Shown here: piece by piece, positions 32,301 to 47,300 of the stretch
Numbering within the stretch: position 1 is the first letter of the stretch
Layout of the letters: every line of letters starts with the position of its first letter
Origin: Protea cynaroides
Taxonomy: Eukaryota > Streptophyta > Magnoliopsida > Proteales > Proteaceae
Assembly (NCBI GenBank): GCA_028583415.1
Contig: CM053266.1
Location: 31,878,271-31,942,270, forward strand
Reading direction: 5' to 3'
DNA length: 64,000 bases
Program-made: the position numbers and the translations under genes
The notes under the pieces: model-generated
Seen by the model: only the letters and a program-made list of their open reading frames with translations
What the model was told of the DNA's origin: nothing
The model's database searches: none

Positions 32301-35300
32301 ATATCCATTGAATGATTTGCACCAAAAAAAAAAAAAAAAAACTCAAATGGTATTTGTATGTCTTACCATAGTATGCTAAATAAGTGTACACCAAGTTTCA
32401 GTCGAAACTTGATATTTTATAAGGTGTTTGGACCAAGTTTCGGCCGAAACTAAAGATTCATTTCGTTTCGGTTTTGCTAAAAACTGAAATTCAAAATTTC
32501 AGCCGAAATTCAGAATTATGGTACTAAGTATTGAATTGCTAGGCTGTCCTACGTCACAGGCCTTCTTTTGGCATAAAATTGCTTTGATTCTACCGGAGTT
32601 CCATTGGTTACTGCAAGTAACAAGAAAATACTGCAAATCACATCTATTAATTAATAAAAAATCCCCTCTGTGGATCACATGAAATTTATACTTTACTTAT
32701 TGTCTTTAGATGGAAGGCATTATGTGAACCTAAATTCTTCCTGTATTTGCTTTCGATGGATTGAATCTTTAACTCAGTCTTCCATATATATTTTCTGTGT
32801 GGTTAACTTATATTTATGGAATTGTATGCATATGTTTAGGCTGATTGGATGAGGTGTCATGGCCTTCTTACATTTTTCTTTCTGGCAGTTGAATGATGAT
32901 AAAAGCCCTTTTCAGCGAACTTTTGTTAATCAGGTGTGTACTGTTCTGAATGTCTCTCCAATATTGGATGTGGCTACAACTTATGCATATTATAGCTGAA
33001 ATTTTTTCTTCTATTAATTTGAGATGTGATGCACTGCCTTGATTTGCTTTAAAATCAAGTGTTGATACTACCCTTATTGCCTTGATCATGCCTAGTGAGT
33101 TTAATAGAATATACCTACTGTATTTTCCATCACGAATTTTCCTGTGTTCTATAGGCTAAAATACTACCCTTATTGCTATTTGATTTGTATGATATAGTTA
33201 GTCTCCATGAGGAGTTTGTTGGCAGAAATCATTATTGAGATTCACTGACTCAAGAAAAACTTTGTAGTTTGTACTATATATTTGACATTCAAGTCTGTTT
33301 TCCACTCGTTTGAAATTGGGGGTGAGTAAATATTTTTTTCTTTTTTTGGTACCTATGTTGACTGTTTGTAATCATTTGGATTACGTTTATGGTTTATGGT
33401 TTATTGTTTATTATTATTATATGTGCTTAGAGTAACCAAATAATGTTGTTTCAGTAAATATTCATTAAATAGGTGATAAATATACCAGGGTAGTTGGACC
33501 TGTATTGGACCACTTCCTTTTAACTGTTTATTGTCGTGTATATATAACTGTAACTCCAAGTCCTGATTAAACTTGAAGCCCTAAACATGAATAACTAACA
33601 ACTGGTGGTATGGATAGAAATTAAGAAGCAGGTGGCCTCCTAGTTAGTTATTCCTCTTTACTAGGGAACTGTCAAAGAAAATACCAGAACAGTAAACCGT
33701 GAATGAGAAAGAGAAGAAGAAGGAGAAGATGAACCCTACAAGGAATAGGGTAATCTGATAGTAGTCTCTTTCTCCTATGGTTCCTTTATTTATAACAAAG
33801 AGTAAGCAATATAGTTTAGGAAATAAATCCTTACTTAAAGCCAATACAGAAGAAACCTAAAATACCAATCTACTGGATCATAAAATACTAAAATTGGAAC
33901 AATATTCCTATAGCGATACAATGTATAGGATACCGCCAACGCTAATACCGACCCTCAAGCTGGAGCACATAGGTCACCCATGCCCAGCTTGAAACAATTC
34001 AGCCGAAACCCTAGACCAAATAAGGGCTTGGTAAGGATGTCTGTTAATTGATTTGATGAGGATATAAAGGGAGTAATCAACAACTTCTTCTGAACAACAT
34101 CACGATTCACGAACAAAATGACAATCAACTTCAACATGCTTTGTGCCCTCATGAAACACCATATTGCTAGTAATATAAATGGTGGCTTGATTGTCACAAA
34201 ACATAGTCATATGTTGATTTACGAGAAAGCCAAACTCTTGGAGAAGATTTCGTATCCACATAAGTTCAGCAGTAGTTTGGGCCATAGCTCGATGCTCAAC
34301 TTTGGCACTAGACTTAGATACTGTAGTCTGCTTTTTACTTCTCCAAGTAACCAGATTTCCTCCAACAAACGTACAATAACCAGTGGTGGAACGCCTGTCA
34401 CCATCAGCACCAGCCCAATTGGCATTAGAATACCCCGTGATATTAGTATGTTTGTGACACTAGTGGATCAGTCCCTTGCTTGGAGACTTTTTCAAATATC
34501 TCAAAATGCGACAAGCTGCTTCCCAGTGAATTCGCTTTAAGGTTTGCATGAATTGGCTGATCACCCCAACAACAAATGACAAATCAGGCCGAGTTACTGT
34601 GAGGTAGATAAGCTTACTAACAAGCTTTTGGTATTGCTGAACATTAGCATAATCAGGACTATCACCAGTCTCAAGCTTTAGATGAGGATCCATAGGGGTA
34701 TTAGCAGGTTTAGACCCAAGAAGACACCCAAGAAGACCAGTTTCAGTCAAGAGATCAATTACATATTTCCTCTAGGATAGACTAATTCCCTTATTAGAAC
34801 GAACCATCTCAATACCCGAGAAATAATGAAGGAGCCCCATATCCTTCATTTGAAAGTGTGTGTTTAAATAAGTTTTGACTTCAACAATACCAGACATATC
34901 ATCACTTGTGATAATGATATCATCAACATAAACGACTATGATGATTGCTTTAGAAAGCTGCCGCCAAACAAATATAGAGTGATTGGAATAGCACTGAGAA
35001 AAACCACAATGAGTAACAACTGGCCTGAACTTCTCAAACCAGGCACGGGGGGACTGTTTAAGCCCACAGATGGCTTTATGTAACTTGCATACTTGAGTGG
35101 ACATCCCCCCTGAGAAAAGTACCCTGGAGGTTGCTCCATATAAACCTCTTCGTGGAGATCACCATAAAGAAAGGCATTCTTGACGTTCAACTAATAAAGA
35201 GGCTAGTCGTGGTTTATAGCCAAGGAAACAATAATCCGAACCAAATTGAGACAGGCAAGCGGTGAAAATGTCTCAAAATACTCAACACCATAAATCTGAG

Positions 35301-38300
35301 TGAACCCTTTGGCAACCAAACGAGCCTTAAGGCATTCAACTGTCCCATCAGGGTTGTGTTTTACTATGTAGACCCATCGACAGCGCACTACAATTTTCTC
35401 AGGTGGAAGAGCAAAGCAGCCATCTCAAAATCCATAGCCTCTTTCCACCCTAGGTGGGACAAGGCCTGGACATGGGTGGTAGGAATAAAGGTGGTAGATA
35501 AAGGCATAACAATATTGTTAGCAAAGAAGGAGAGATGGGAGGTAGTAACAAACCGTTCAATGGGATAGGTAACAAGGGACTTTTGTGTACAAGACCGCGT
35601 ACCTTTGCGAAGGGCAATGGGAAGGTCAGAAGAGACCTCAATATCAGGAGCAGGCTGACTAGTGGGGGAAGAAGCATCCGTAGGAGCAACAGGCCGTGTC
35701 CTGTGTTGATAAACATGCAATGGGGGTGGTGAAGAGTTCGGTTCAGGAAGGGGAGCAGGGGATGGGTCAGTAAAGGGGTAAACCACTGTTAAGGGGATAG
35801 TGGGGATAAGGGGTGATGGGGGAGGAGTAGGAGGGTGGTAAGGGGTATCCTTAAAGAAGGTAACATTAGCACTAACAAAATGGCGATGAATAGTCACGTC
35901 ATAACACCTGTAGCCCTTCTGAGTACAGGATTAACCTAGAAAAACACATTTCAGGAGCGAGGGGACAATTTATCACATTGGGGGTGCATGATTTGAGTAA
36001 AGCATACACACGTGAACATGCGAAGAGAAACGAAAAGAGAAGGGCAGAGGGATAAAGAACCGAAAAGGGAACGCTCCCATGAAGAATTGAGGAGGGCATG
36101 CGATTGATAAGAAAGCAAGCAGAGCATCACACCAAAGATACTTGGGAACATGTATATGAAAAAGAAGAGATCGAGCAACTTCCAAGAGATGTCGATTTTT
36201 ACGTTCCACAACACCATTTTGCTTAGTATAAAAGCAACTAGTATGATGAATCATTCCATTTTCAAAACAAAAATCAAAGGTAGCTGTTTGGGTATACTCA
36301 AGAGCATTATTAGACCAAAATATACCTATGGATTTATTAAACTGGACTTTGATTTCTTTGCAAAACCTTTTAAACACAGAAAGAAACTCAGATCTATCTT
36401 TAAGTAAGTAAAGATAGGTCACCCTGGAATAGTCATCCACAAATGTAACAAAATAACAAGAACCAAGTCTGTTGGGTATATGACATGGACCCCAAATGTC
36501 TGAATAAACTAGACTAAAAGAAGAAGAGGTACGAGGAGTAAGGCGCATAGGGAAGACACTTCGGTGATGTTTGCCTAACTCGAGCTTCAAAGTGAAGGTG
36601 GGTGAGAGACTTGCAGCTAGGAATGAGAGTTTTCATCTTGGAGAGGGACAGGCGGCCAAGGCGATGATGTCATTGAAGAGGTGTAGAAGCAGTGGAGGTG
36701 GTAGAGGCAATAGCAGAAGATGGTCCATGATGCTCCAAATAGTAAAGTCCAGATCGTTTAAGGCCCCCACCAATCATTGCCTTGGTCTTGAGATCCTGAA
36801 AAACATAATAGGAAGGAAAAAAATGTTACTGAGCATTGCAATGATTTGGTCAGCTGACTAATATACATAAGATTAAGGGGTAACTTTGGGACATGAAGGA
36901 TGGAGGGCAAGGTCAAGGTAGGTGTTATGGAAACCATTTCTTGACTTGTAGTTTGGGTGGAGGAACCATCAGCAAGGAAAACAGGCATAGAAGCAGTGAC
37001 ATCCTTAAAGGAAGAAAAAATATGAGACTTACCAAACAAGAAGCTCCAGAATCAAGAATCCGTGGAGTAGTAGTGGTGGAGAGTAGGGCATCGGTACCTG
37101 TGTGGGCTAAGGTGACAGAGGTGGATGGAGGGAACTGTTGCTCAAGTTGTTGAACTCATGTAGTAATGCATCAAACTGTGCCGTGGGAATTATAGTGCTG
37201 GGAGTTTATATAGGAGCTGGTGCAAGAGTAGTAGCAGGTACTGGTAAAGAAACATCATCTGTGGAAGTAGAGTTGACCAATGTCTCAGCCCCTTCTGGAC
37301 GGCCGTGCTTAGCACAACATTTGTCGACATTATGATTGTCTTTGCCACAATGAGTACAATGTTGATTAGTTTTATCCATACTGGATCGGTCTATGCCATG
37401 ACCATATAACCACGTCCTCGACTGGAGCCACGACCTCAATAAGAGGAACCTCGTCCTCGGCCGGCATACATGGTAGAAGTATTAGGTGGAGCTGATGGAT
37501 TACTTGAAGGCATCAACCGTTGGAGCCTGGAGCCGGAAGAATGTTTCACTCAGTGTAGGAACATTCTCACCAGATAGTCACTAAGTTTTGAAGGACTGAT
37601 ACTCTGGAGGAAGTCCGGCTAAGAATTTCGCTACATAAATTTAGATTGTTGGGCCTTGAGTTGATTTGGATCAGTCGTGAGGGGCTGGACAGCCTGAAGT
37701 TCTTCAAAGAAGACCCTTAAAGCCACTGTAGTATGCATTCAGGGTTTTGTCTCCCAACGAGTAATTGAACATTCGTTCATACAGATCATGAACACGAGAA
37801 ATATTCTTCTCCTCTGCATAACTTTCCTTAAGGTCATTCTAAATGCCTTTAGCAGTTTGGTGAAACATTACATTAGAAACAATAAAGGGGTCAATGCTTC
37901 CCCATAACCAAGTTTGCAGAGTAGAGTTCTCACGCATCTAGTCATCATAATTCTTGATAGACATGGAATCTTTCAAATCAATAGATGAAGGGTCATTAAT
38001 TAGGTATTGAAGTGTTCCTTTAGAGTGAATATAGGCTTTAACAGCTTGGGCCACAACAAATAATTAGACACCCCTTCAATTTAATGGAGGTGATTTGCAC
38101 AAAATAATCTTTATATTCAGCCATTAAAAAAATAATTTCAAGCAGCAGTTCCGAAACCAGTAGGCACAATTCTGATCTCAATAAATACTTTCAGCAAGAG
38201 AGAATCATTAATATAAACTAACATGTAATGGCAGTTCTGTAATTTTAGATAAGATGAAAGACAGGGCTAAATTTGAAAGAAGGGTTGGAAAATTGGACAA

Positions 38301-41300
38301 ACCAGAATTAGGTATATCATCCCGGAGTATTTCAGGAAATATAATCAGTTTGTTACTTTATATCGTGACTTCAGTCGTCTTCGACCCTGGGCTGAAAACA
38401 GAGGCGTAAGAACAGATTCGTTCTTTGTGAATAATCGACTTCAATACAGCTCCAAACGATGTGAAATTTCTAGAGAAGAATCGCAAGCCCCAGATCTTGT
38501 GATTCCCATAGGTAGCAGGGAAGAACAGCTCAGTCCAGTGAAAAACAGATCACTTCGTAACAGCCAAACAACCAGTTAACATTTTCTGGGCAGCAGGTAT
38601 CGAAATCAGTTACCAACAGTTGGTGATCGATCAGGCATCAATAACAATTGACAGCAGCAGCAAGCATTGACCAGTATCAGTAAAAAATCGAGAGCAGCAG
38701 CAAGTCATCCAGCCATCGAAACCCCAAAAAAAAAAAAAGAAAAAAAAAAGGTCTTGATATGGCGGTAATGGAAGATTATCTTTCCATCGAGTGCAGCATA
38801 TGATTGCTGCTACCAGAGTTATTTAGAAGAAGGGGGAGAAAAGAGAAGAACCTATCAAAACGGCAGATTGCAAAACATATGTGGAAGCGATCAATTTACT
38901 GCTCTGATACCATGTAACAATGCACAAGGAAAATACCAGAACAGTAAACTGTAAATGAGAAAGAGGAGAAGATGAACCCTACAAGGAATAGGGTAATCCG
39001 ATAGTAGTCTCCTCCTATGGTTCCTTTATTTATAACAAAGATTAAGCAATATAGTTTAGGAAATAAATCCCTACTTACAGCCAATAAAGAAGAAACCTAA
39101 AATAACCAATCTACTAGATAATAAAATACTAAAACTGAAACAATATTCCTATAGCGATATAATGCTATAGGATACCGCCAGCGTAAGAGTGTTAATATTG
39201 AAAGAAGTCTGTATAGTTCACGAAAGCATATGAATGCTGTCCTATTCGAAGTCATTGATTACTTATTCAGTTTTTCCCCATTTTACAAATTTCGAGGTGT
39301 TAATTCCTGGAACCTGGTTTTATCTTTTGACATTCATGTTTGTGAATATGTTGCAGGTAAAAAGATGTGGAGAGATGTCACGGAAGCTACGCTTTTTCAG
39401 AGATCAAATCAATAAAGCCGGTCTGCTACCTCCTGCACGTCCTACATTGCAACCAGATACTGACTTGGAGCAATTAGAGGTTTGTCTCTTTATCAGTTAG
39501 TCTTCTTGTACTGATGAGTAAATGTCCCTTTATTGCCTTTCCTCCTAGTTTATTTCACTTATTATCGTTAAACTATAGAGGAATGGACCCATTTCCATCG
39601 TGGTCCATTCCTAGCGCTATTCTTCTCCAGCGACAACAGCAAGTTGTGCCATCTATTTGCCACATCACCAAGCTGCAGTAGATCCTTTACTTTATCCTTT
39701 TAGTCTTTTACTTTATCTTCTCTATCTTATTGTGTAACCAGAATTCCCTGTCATATTGACATGTGGAGTTTATATATCTTATTTAACTAGGATTCCCTGT
39801 CATGTTGACATGTGGAATCCTAGGCCTATCCTTATTCCCTTTGAGTATCTATAAGGAGGAGTGCAACACATCAATCGATTCTGTCATTCTTAGCAGAATC
39901 GACTTTGCTCTCTCCTCATTCTTCTCCTTCTCTCTCTCGGTTCTGGTCCTATTTCTTTTCTTTTGTCACATGGTAGAAGAGCATTAAAGGTTACATCTTT
40001 GTGATCTTTTTACTGCTGTTTTGATAGTTTCCTACCTTACATCCTCTATCCTTGGTTGCAGCTACCATATGCTGCCTTCTTGCTATGTATAGCCCAATCA
40101 TGCTACTTCTCACTTAGACTTGGCCTATCTTCCACTGCTAGGACCGATTCCTGGTAATACCAAGGAATCAAGTATCGTGTATCGGTAATGTATCGGTCAG
40201 CTGCAATTAAGAGACGTATCGTATCGTATGGTGGATACGGTGGATACACACGGATACGCATGGATACGGGGCAAGCTACGCACAAAAATGATTAAGGAAC
40301 ATACAAAACACAATTTTAAAGCAAAAAAACATTATAATTAGCAACATTGAGAAAGAAAATGTTTCATACATCATAGACACACATGATTATGGGGCAGGAT
40401 ACGCACAGAAATGATTAAAGATCATACAGAACACATTTTTAAAGCATAAAAACACAATAAATCTATAATTAACAACATTAAGAAGGAAAGTGTTTCTTAC
40501 ATGTAAATTACTCAGCTAATTCCATGTCGAGTGACGGCCCAGATCGAACTCTAACTCATATTGGGGAGGAAGAGGTGCAACCAATATTATTTAGAATGTA
40601 TCTCTTATCCATGTACAGTAGGTAAACCAATCCATATGTTGATTATAGAAGGTAGTAAATTGGTAGTAGAAACGTGTATACTCTTTTGAAGTCGATATTT
40701 TCGTTTCTGGGACCCACAATGTCTCAGTTTGACTTCCATGTGATGTACTACTAGCGTCGATGTTCACCATTCTTGCTCCATTGTCTGCAGCAGAACTCAT
40801 GCTCATTGACTCCATTTCATATGTAATCATATTAGTATCATCATCATGGAGTTGCTGCCTACCCTTCCCCTTCCCCTTCCTCTTCCCCTTCCCCTTCCCC
40901 TTCGCCTTCCCCTTCCCCTTTCGGCTGTAACTCCTTTGTTGTAAGCGACCTCCATGATCATCGTCTTGAGTTGTATGAGTATATCCTGCCTCCTCTGTAA
41001 AGTGCACTGGATCATATGATTGCATACCACCACCACTACCACCAGCATCACTTCTACCACTGACCCCACCACCAGCACCACCACCACTACTACCACCACT
41101 ACCACCACCACCATCGTTGTCATCATCATCATCATCATCATCACCACTCTCCTCAGATATAGCCTCCATATTTAGCACCTGACCTCGTCCTTCTGGCATC
41201 ACCATCAAAGGGGGACGAAGTACTCTCACTTTAGACTTGATCTTGTGTTTGTGATGGTGGTTGTGTTTCGTCCTCTTCATTTAGTTGACGAATGATGTCA

Positions 41301-44300
41301 TCTATTAAAGGATCAGGTCTAGTAGATTGTCTATCCTCAGCAATCTCATCCATCACAAATGCTTTATCGGTGTTCTCTATGCATGCTCTAACTGGGTCAT
41401 CCTCATCAAGCGCATGGGTCATGTCAAGTGGGTCAATGTAGGCTTCTGTCTCATTTGGCCGCTCCAACTCCATAAATTTTTTCATCAACCTCATGTTGTA
41501 GTGCATGTAGACCAGCTTCTGAAGTTTTTGATGGCTGAAGCGGTTGCGTGGTTTAGTATGTATAAGCCCAAAAGTGCTCCAGTTCCTTTCACAACCACTT
41601 GAGGAGGCCGTTTGGGACAAAATCCGGATTGCAATCCTCCTCAAGTGTGGAGCACTTGTGCCATAGTTAAGCCACCAATCAGCTGCATAAAGAACAATAT
41701 TTTCAATCAGCCACTAATTAGTTAAGTAAGACACCAATCAGTTAAGACAAAATTAATATGTCCATTGTCTAACTTACCAAGAGCCATCTTGAATGCAGCA
41801 GCCTTAGCAATCCGATCACCAAATTCTCCCCGGTATTCACGGAAAATTTTAATCTACAGTAGTTAAATAATTTTAGCCAATCATAAAGGGTTTGTGCAAC
41901 TAACATTTATGGAAAACAAAAGTGGTTTTTGTTACCTATTCTGTGGCCAACAAGGCATTATTTGTATCTGGCTCCATTCTATTGATAACTTTTCTAACAT
42001 CTTCTATATATTTCAACTCATACCCCAATCGAGAGTTTGAATATTGTTGATCCGGGTTTAAGTAATATGCTACACATCCAGATGTAAGAAACATTAGAAA
42101 TTTATAATTCAAATCCTAACTGATAAATATAAAAAGTAATAGTCTAAGACTAATCGAAACCAAAGTACCTGCCATATGAATGTCTTGTAACAACATTCCT
42201 TCCCATCGATTCTTTATAATCTTCAAATATTTTTTCTTGGATGATGGGTTCCATTCATTTAACTTATACCTTATCATCTGTATTGCATAAACCAACATCC
42301 CCATTGTTCGCTCCTTATCACCATCTGCCAACTTAAGTAAAACAAATAGGGGCTTCATAATCTGAGTTATTTCATCAACCTTCTTCCAAAATTTTGTTGA
42401 CATAAGGATTTTGTCACCTCAGTCCCTATCTTGGTTGCATGATATGTACTCGACAACCATTCTCCACTAGTTACCATTTGGAGTAAACCTGCCTTTCGCT
42501 GCTCAAGGCTGTCCAAGGCAACATAGTTGGTTGCAAACCTTGTTGCTCCAAGCCTTATCAAGTCCCCTTGTGTGTGCTTCTTCATTAAAGCCAACACCCA
42601 ACTGTGATTGTAAATAAAATTTGTTACCGTCCTTGCTTGACCAACCACCTTAGCCACTTTGGACAACTCTCCAATATCTTTAAACATTAAGTCAATACAG
42701 TGTGCAACACAAGGTGTCCAAAATAAGTGTTGCCTCTTCAGCATAAGGGTTAGTCTGGCTTTTTTGTAATTAGTAGCATTATCAGTAACAATCTGAACTA
42801 CATTTTCCTCCCCAACTTCCTCAACAATTTCATCCATCAGTTTGAAGATATACTGTGCATCTTTCACTTGAGCGGATGCATCCACTGACTTAAGGAAGAT
42901 GGAACGCCCATCATAGTAGACAAGAAAGTTGATGATGGACAGCCTTGTAGGCCAACTCCAACCATCACACATGATGGTTACTCCATACTGGGACCATTTT
43001 TGCTTGAAGGTTTTCATATAATCATTCACTTCACCCACTATGGCATCCAAGTAAGGGCCACCAATCTGATAAGCTATGGGGGCCGTCACACCAGGTCCAC
43101 AGCGCTGTATCTCCCTCACCATCGCCTTGAAATAGGGATCTTTGGCCTTGTGTGATGGGATAAATGCACTATAGAACCATCTAGCGATAGACTTTCCCAT
43201 TCTCTCACCCATGGACTTATAATGCATTGACTCCTCTATCCTCTGTTGCCCTGCATTTTTTGGTTTGAAGGGCATTGAAGGAGTCATGTCATGAATTTCT
43301 GAGCTTTTTTTTCCTCTTGCCTCTCATTCGATCAAACATACCTCTTACACTGCTGGATTTACTCAATGAAGCTGGTTGCTTGCCCCTGCTTCTCTGTGTC
43401 CCACTACCACCAGCACTACCAGCACCACTACCACCAACACCATGAGACATAGACCTTATTAGCTGGTCTTCATTCCAACGTTTCTTTGCTGCCTCATGCC
43501 TTGAGCTCCTAACCACTTGCTGAATCTCATCTTCAGCATCCATATCGGATCCCTCATAATCCTCTAAATTTAAGTGACCCTCATCCTCCATAAGGTTTTC
43601 TGTTATTCTCTCTGCATCATCTTTCTTTTGTTTTCCTTTTGCTTTTCCTTCAGCTAAGTGCTTTGGCATTGCCCTGTTCACCTCCACTGGACATTTTAAG
43701 CACTTCTTGACATTGGCAAAACCCCCTGCCATGTGTTGCTTTTGCCGTGTCACCCCTCCACCATGATGTTCAGTGCCACATAAATTGCTCTTTGTCGTCA
43801 ATCTATTGTCGTTGATTTTAGTGCGATACAACCAACCCACGTCTTTGTTCGCCATATTTCTACACATCACGCGTGTGATACGACATACAAGATTAATATG
43901 TAATTTAATGTGGAACATTGTATATGTAATTGAAAAAAAAAAATACGTATAAAATTTTTCCATACGTATTTTTTTGCTAAGAAATTACATATTACTACGC
44001 ATCACCACGTATTTTTTTTTGCTAAGAAATTATGAAAATTTAATCTATGACTAGATGGGTCTCATACGCTTAGATGGATCTTACATGCTTAGATTAATTG
44101 CTAAAGTTAATTCTAAAGTTAATTCATATATACTAATCACATTAAATATAAAATTAAATGATGATAAATTATAAAAATAAGATCAAATATAAAAGTTGTA
44201 TTAAATCACAAAAACAGAAATCATATAATGTAAGCAGAGAGAGAGGGCAGAGAGCAGAGAGTAGAGAGCAGAGAGCAGAGAGCAGAGAGCAGAGAGAGAG

Positions 44301-47300
44301 CAGAGAGCAGAGAGAGAGAGAGAGGAGATCTATAATTTATATTTATATATCTAATTTTTTAAATAAAAAATAAAAAAAACTCGAAAATTACCATTGAACA
44401 GCAAAGATGGTAGATCAGTGGTCTACACATCTTATATAAGTAGGAGAAGACCAAAGGAATAATTTTTGGAAAAAAAATCGAAATTTTAACTGTTCTTCAA
44501 AAAATTCTCAAATCGAACCTCTAATCAGTGTTTAAATCCGTGATTGTAGTATGCATTCATCAAATAGGACCATACTTCATTGATTCATGGGAAAAAACAA
44601 CACAAAAATCGAATTAATATGAAAAAAATTGAAGTTCAAAGTCATACCTTTAGGGTTTTCCGCCGGTGGACTTGAAGAGATGATTTTAGCTTCTAATCTT
44701 CACAAACAACGTGTTTAATGCCTCATTTTCAATCGTTTTAGGGTTAAGAATCAAAGCCCTATCCTATTTTGGAGAAATTTCAAAGGAAAATCGAGTTTGG
44801 GAGAGAAGAGTGAGTTTTGGCTACTGGAAATGGCGAACGGATTCAGTGATTTTTGGCTCTTTCGATACTGCTCGATACATATGGGCTGTATCGACTAGTG
44901 TCGAACCGATACGGTTCGATACTGGTCGATACAGGTCGATACATTATGTTTTTTTTTTTAATTAATTTAAAACCTGTATCGATACAGATGCTATGTATCT
45001 ACCGTATTGAGCAGTATCGATACGGCTCGATACGGTCGATACGCTACGATACTCTATATTTTTTTAAAAATGGGATACGTATCGCTTTGTATCGTATCGA
45101 CTAGTGTTGATACTGATACGTATCGGCTGATACGTGTGGTGCGTATCGTGTTGATATTTGATTCCTTGGGTAATACTTTACTGCTGTTACTATGATCTGC
45201 TACCTGTTGTACTCCACTATTACTGGTACTATGATCTGCTACTGTGATCTACTATTGAGATCTGCTGCTTCCTTTTGGTTTGATCAGCAATCGACCACTG
45301 CTGCTGCAGCTGCTGCCCCTGCCCTACTACTGCTTCCTGTAGGTTTGATTTGCAATCGACCACTGCTGCTGCTGCCTGCTACTGCTTGCTGATCTGCTAC
45401 TGCCTGCTACTGTTGCTTCCTGTTGGGTTGATCTACAATCGACCACTGCTGCTACTGCCTCTCAATACTGCTGCCGCAAGTGATCTTCCATTCTGGTGAT
45501 ATTTTTTTTACTACTGGCTTACCTTCTGGTTTAGTATCTAATGGCTGATTCCAAGACTCCATCTGATGATACCCACTTTCATTCCCCAGTTCAGATTACA
45601 ACCATTAAATCGAAGGGTGTTCTAACTATTTATTGAGGGCTCAAGCTGTTAAAGCTTATATCCATTCTAAGGGGAAACTGAAATATCTTACTGATGACCC
45701 TCCATCTAGTGAGGCCAAGGGAGCTGATGCCATTGTGATGATTGGATGTTACTCCACACTCCAAACCTGGTTGTGGAATATGATTCCTCTATTGTTTTTA
45801 ATATTATGTTCCATAGGACTGTGAAAGCTATATGGACAGACTTACTGCTAGCTATGTTCAAGGGCTACTCCAAAATATTTCATTACCACCTTATCCATCC
45901 ATTATGGGAGACAGAAGCAGCTAGCCCTAATTCCTTGTCCCTCTCACTCCAGTCAGGAGCTAAACCCTAGGAGTGAGAGAGTTGAATGACCCGGTAGGCG
46001 ATACTAGATTCAACCTTGATCGATGATGGTCTGTCTCAAAACTGGGATATGCAAGCACCGGATTCCCTAACAAAAATATTTCACAGATTTATGATTTATA
46101 TGAGAAGATGTTTACCTTTTCCTTAGACGACAAGTCCCTCAACGAGTATTTTAGTGGTTTCAAAGGGATCATTGAGGAATTATAGGCAGTCCAACCCCTC
46201 ACTACTGATTTTAAACAACTCAAGGCCCAACAATCAGAATTTATGTGGTCAAGTTTCTGCCGAACTTCCTCTTAAATATCAATTTGTGAAAAGCCAACCC
46301 TGTCCGATGAAAAGGTTCCTACTCTTAATGAGTCATTCTTCCATCTTCAACAATTGGTTCCTCACTACGGGGATTCAACTGCTGCATCTAGATATATTTC
46401 TGCCTTATATGCTGGCCACGGTTAAGGCTCCTCCTTTGGACGAGGCCCATGCCGTGTCCCTCCTGGTCTTGGAGCTGTCCGATCTAACTTTGACAAAGCC
46501 GACCGGTACTGTACCCATTGTGAGAAGATTATTCATAACATTGATACTTGTTGGGCAAAATATGGGCGAACTGACTGGGTTGATACGTTAGCCAACTCTA
46601 CTAATGATTTCGCTCCTGCATTTGCTCCCATTGCTGCCCCACTTGCTCCTTCCCTTAAAGGTCCGTCTGTGGGGAATGTGTGTGGAACTGTTTCTCTGGC
46701 TTGTCCACCAACTTGAACAAGTGGCTCCATCTTCCTCGGCTACTCTAGCCCACACAGGTGCCATTGCCGTACTTTCATCTACCTCTTCTACTCCATGGAT
46801 CATTGATTCTGGTGCTTCTTGTCATATGAGTGGTAAGTCTAACCTATTTACTTTTTTTACGAACACTGCAAACTTTGCACCTCCTTGTAGGGCGTGGAAC
46901 GGTCCCCCCTACACCCTCCATGACCTTGTCCTCCCTTGAAAGTACCCGCTCGTGCCCTATTTAGTCAATTCCTTGTTTAGGGAACAATTCAAAATCACTC
47001 ACTACAACTCCTCTCTGTATCACCCAAAAATGAATGGTGCTGTTGAAGCTGCAAATAATCCTCCATGTTCCCACGTTACCACTTAATCTTGTTTCCATTA
47101 GTCAATTAATCAAATATCTATGCTGTTCGGTTACCTTTTATCATTCTTACTGTGTTTTTCAGGATTTCCGGACCAAGGTAATGATTGGTGAAGGGCTTGA
47201 GCAAGCTGGACTCTATTAGTTAGAGCATACTAGACCAACTACTACCGCTGCTTCCGCCACCGCTGCTACTTTTCCACTCCAATGGAATCACCGCCTTGGC

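Larger units (their letters stand above)
33670..39187 (-). mobile_element. Ty1/copia LTR retrotransposon in VHA-a1 intron 2
   Basis: Two LTRs of about 275 bp (33670 to about 33950 and 38913 to about 39187) share phrases such as ATGGTTCCTTTATTTATAAC. Immediately left of the right LTR, 38901-38912 reads GCTCTGATACCA, the complement of a perfect initiator-Met primer site, so the element runs on the minus strand. The polypurine tract lies at about 33951-33966. The order gag, protease, integrase, RT, RNase H fits copia. LTR divergence and many stops mark it as old. The left LTR edge differs from the right one (TGTCAAAG against TGTAACAATG), and no target duplication could be fixed. Confidence 0.88.
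40162..45168 (-). mobile_element. hAT DNA transposon nested in the copia element
   Basis: The ends are imperfect inverted repeats starting CAAGGAATCAAGTATC (left) and, on the complement of the right end, CAAGGAATCAAATATC. The element is bounded by a perfect 8-bp target duplication GGTAATAC (40154-40161 and 45169-45176), the length typical of hAT. Subterminal zones (40175-40290 and 44860-45150) are packed with GTATCG / CGATAC motifs, the usual form of transposase binding sites. It carries a transposase gene on the minus strand and lies between the primer site and gag of the surrounding copia element, so it inserted later. Confidence 0.94.

Noticed and set aside
40591..41280. Independent gene for a Gly-Lys-rich protein
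   Set aside because: It lies inside the hAT element directly after the dimerisation region and is most simply the transposase tail in a shifted frame.
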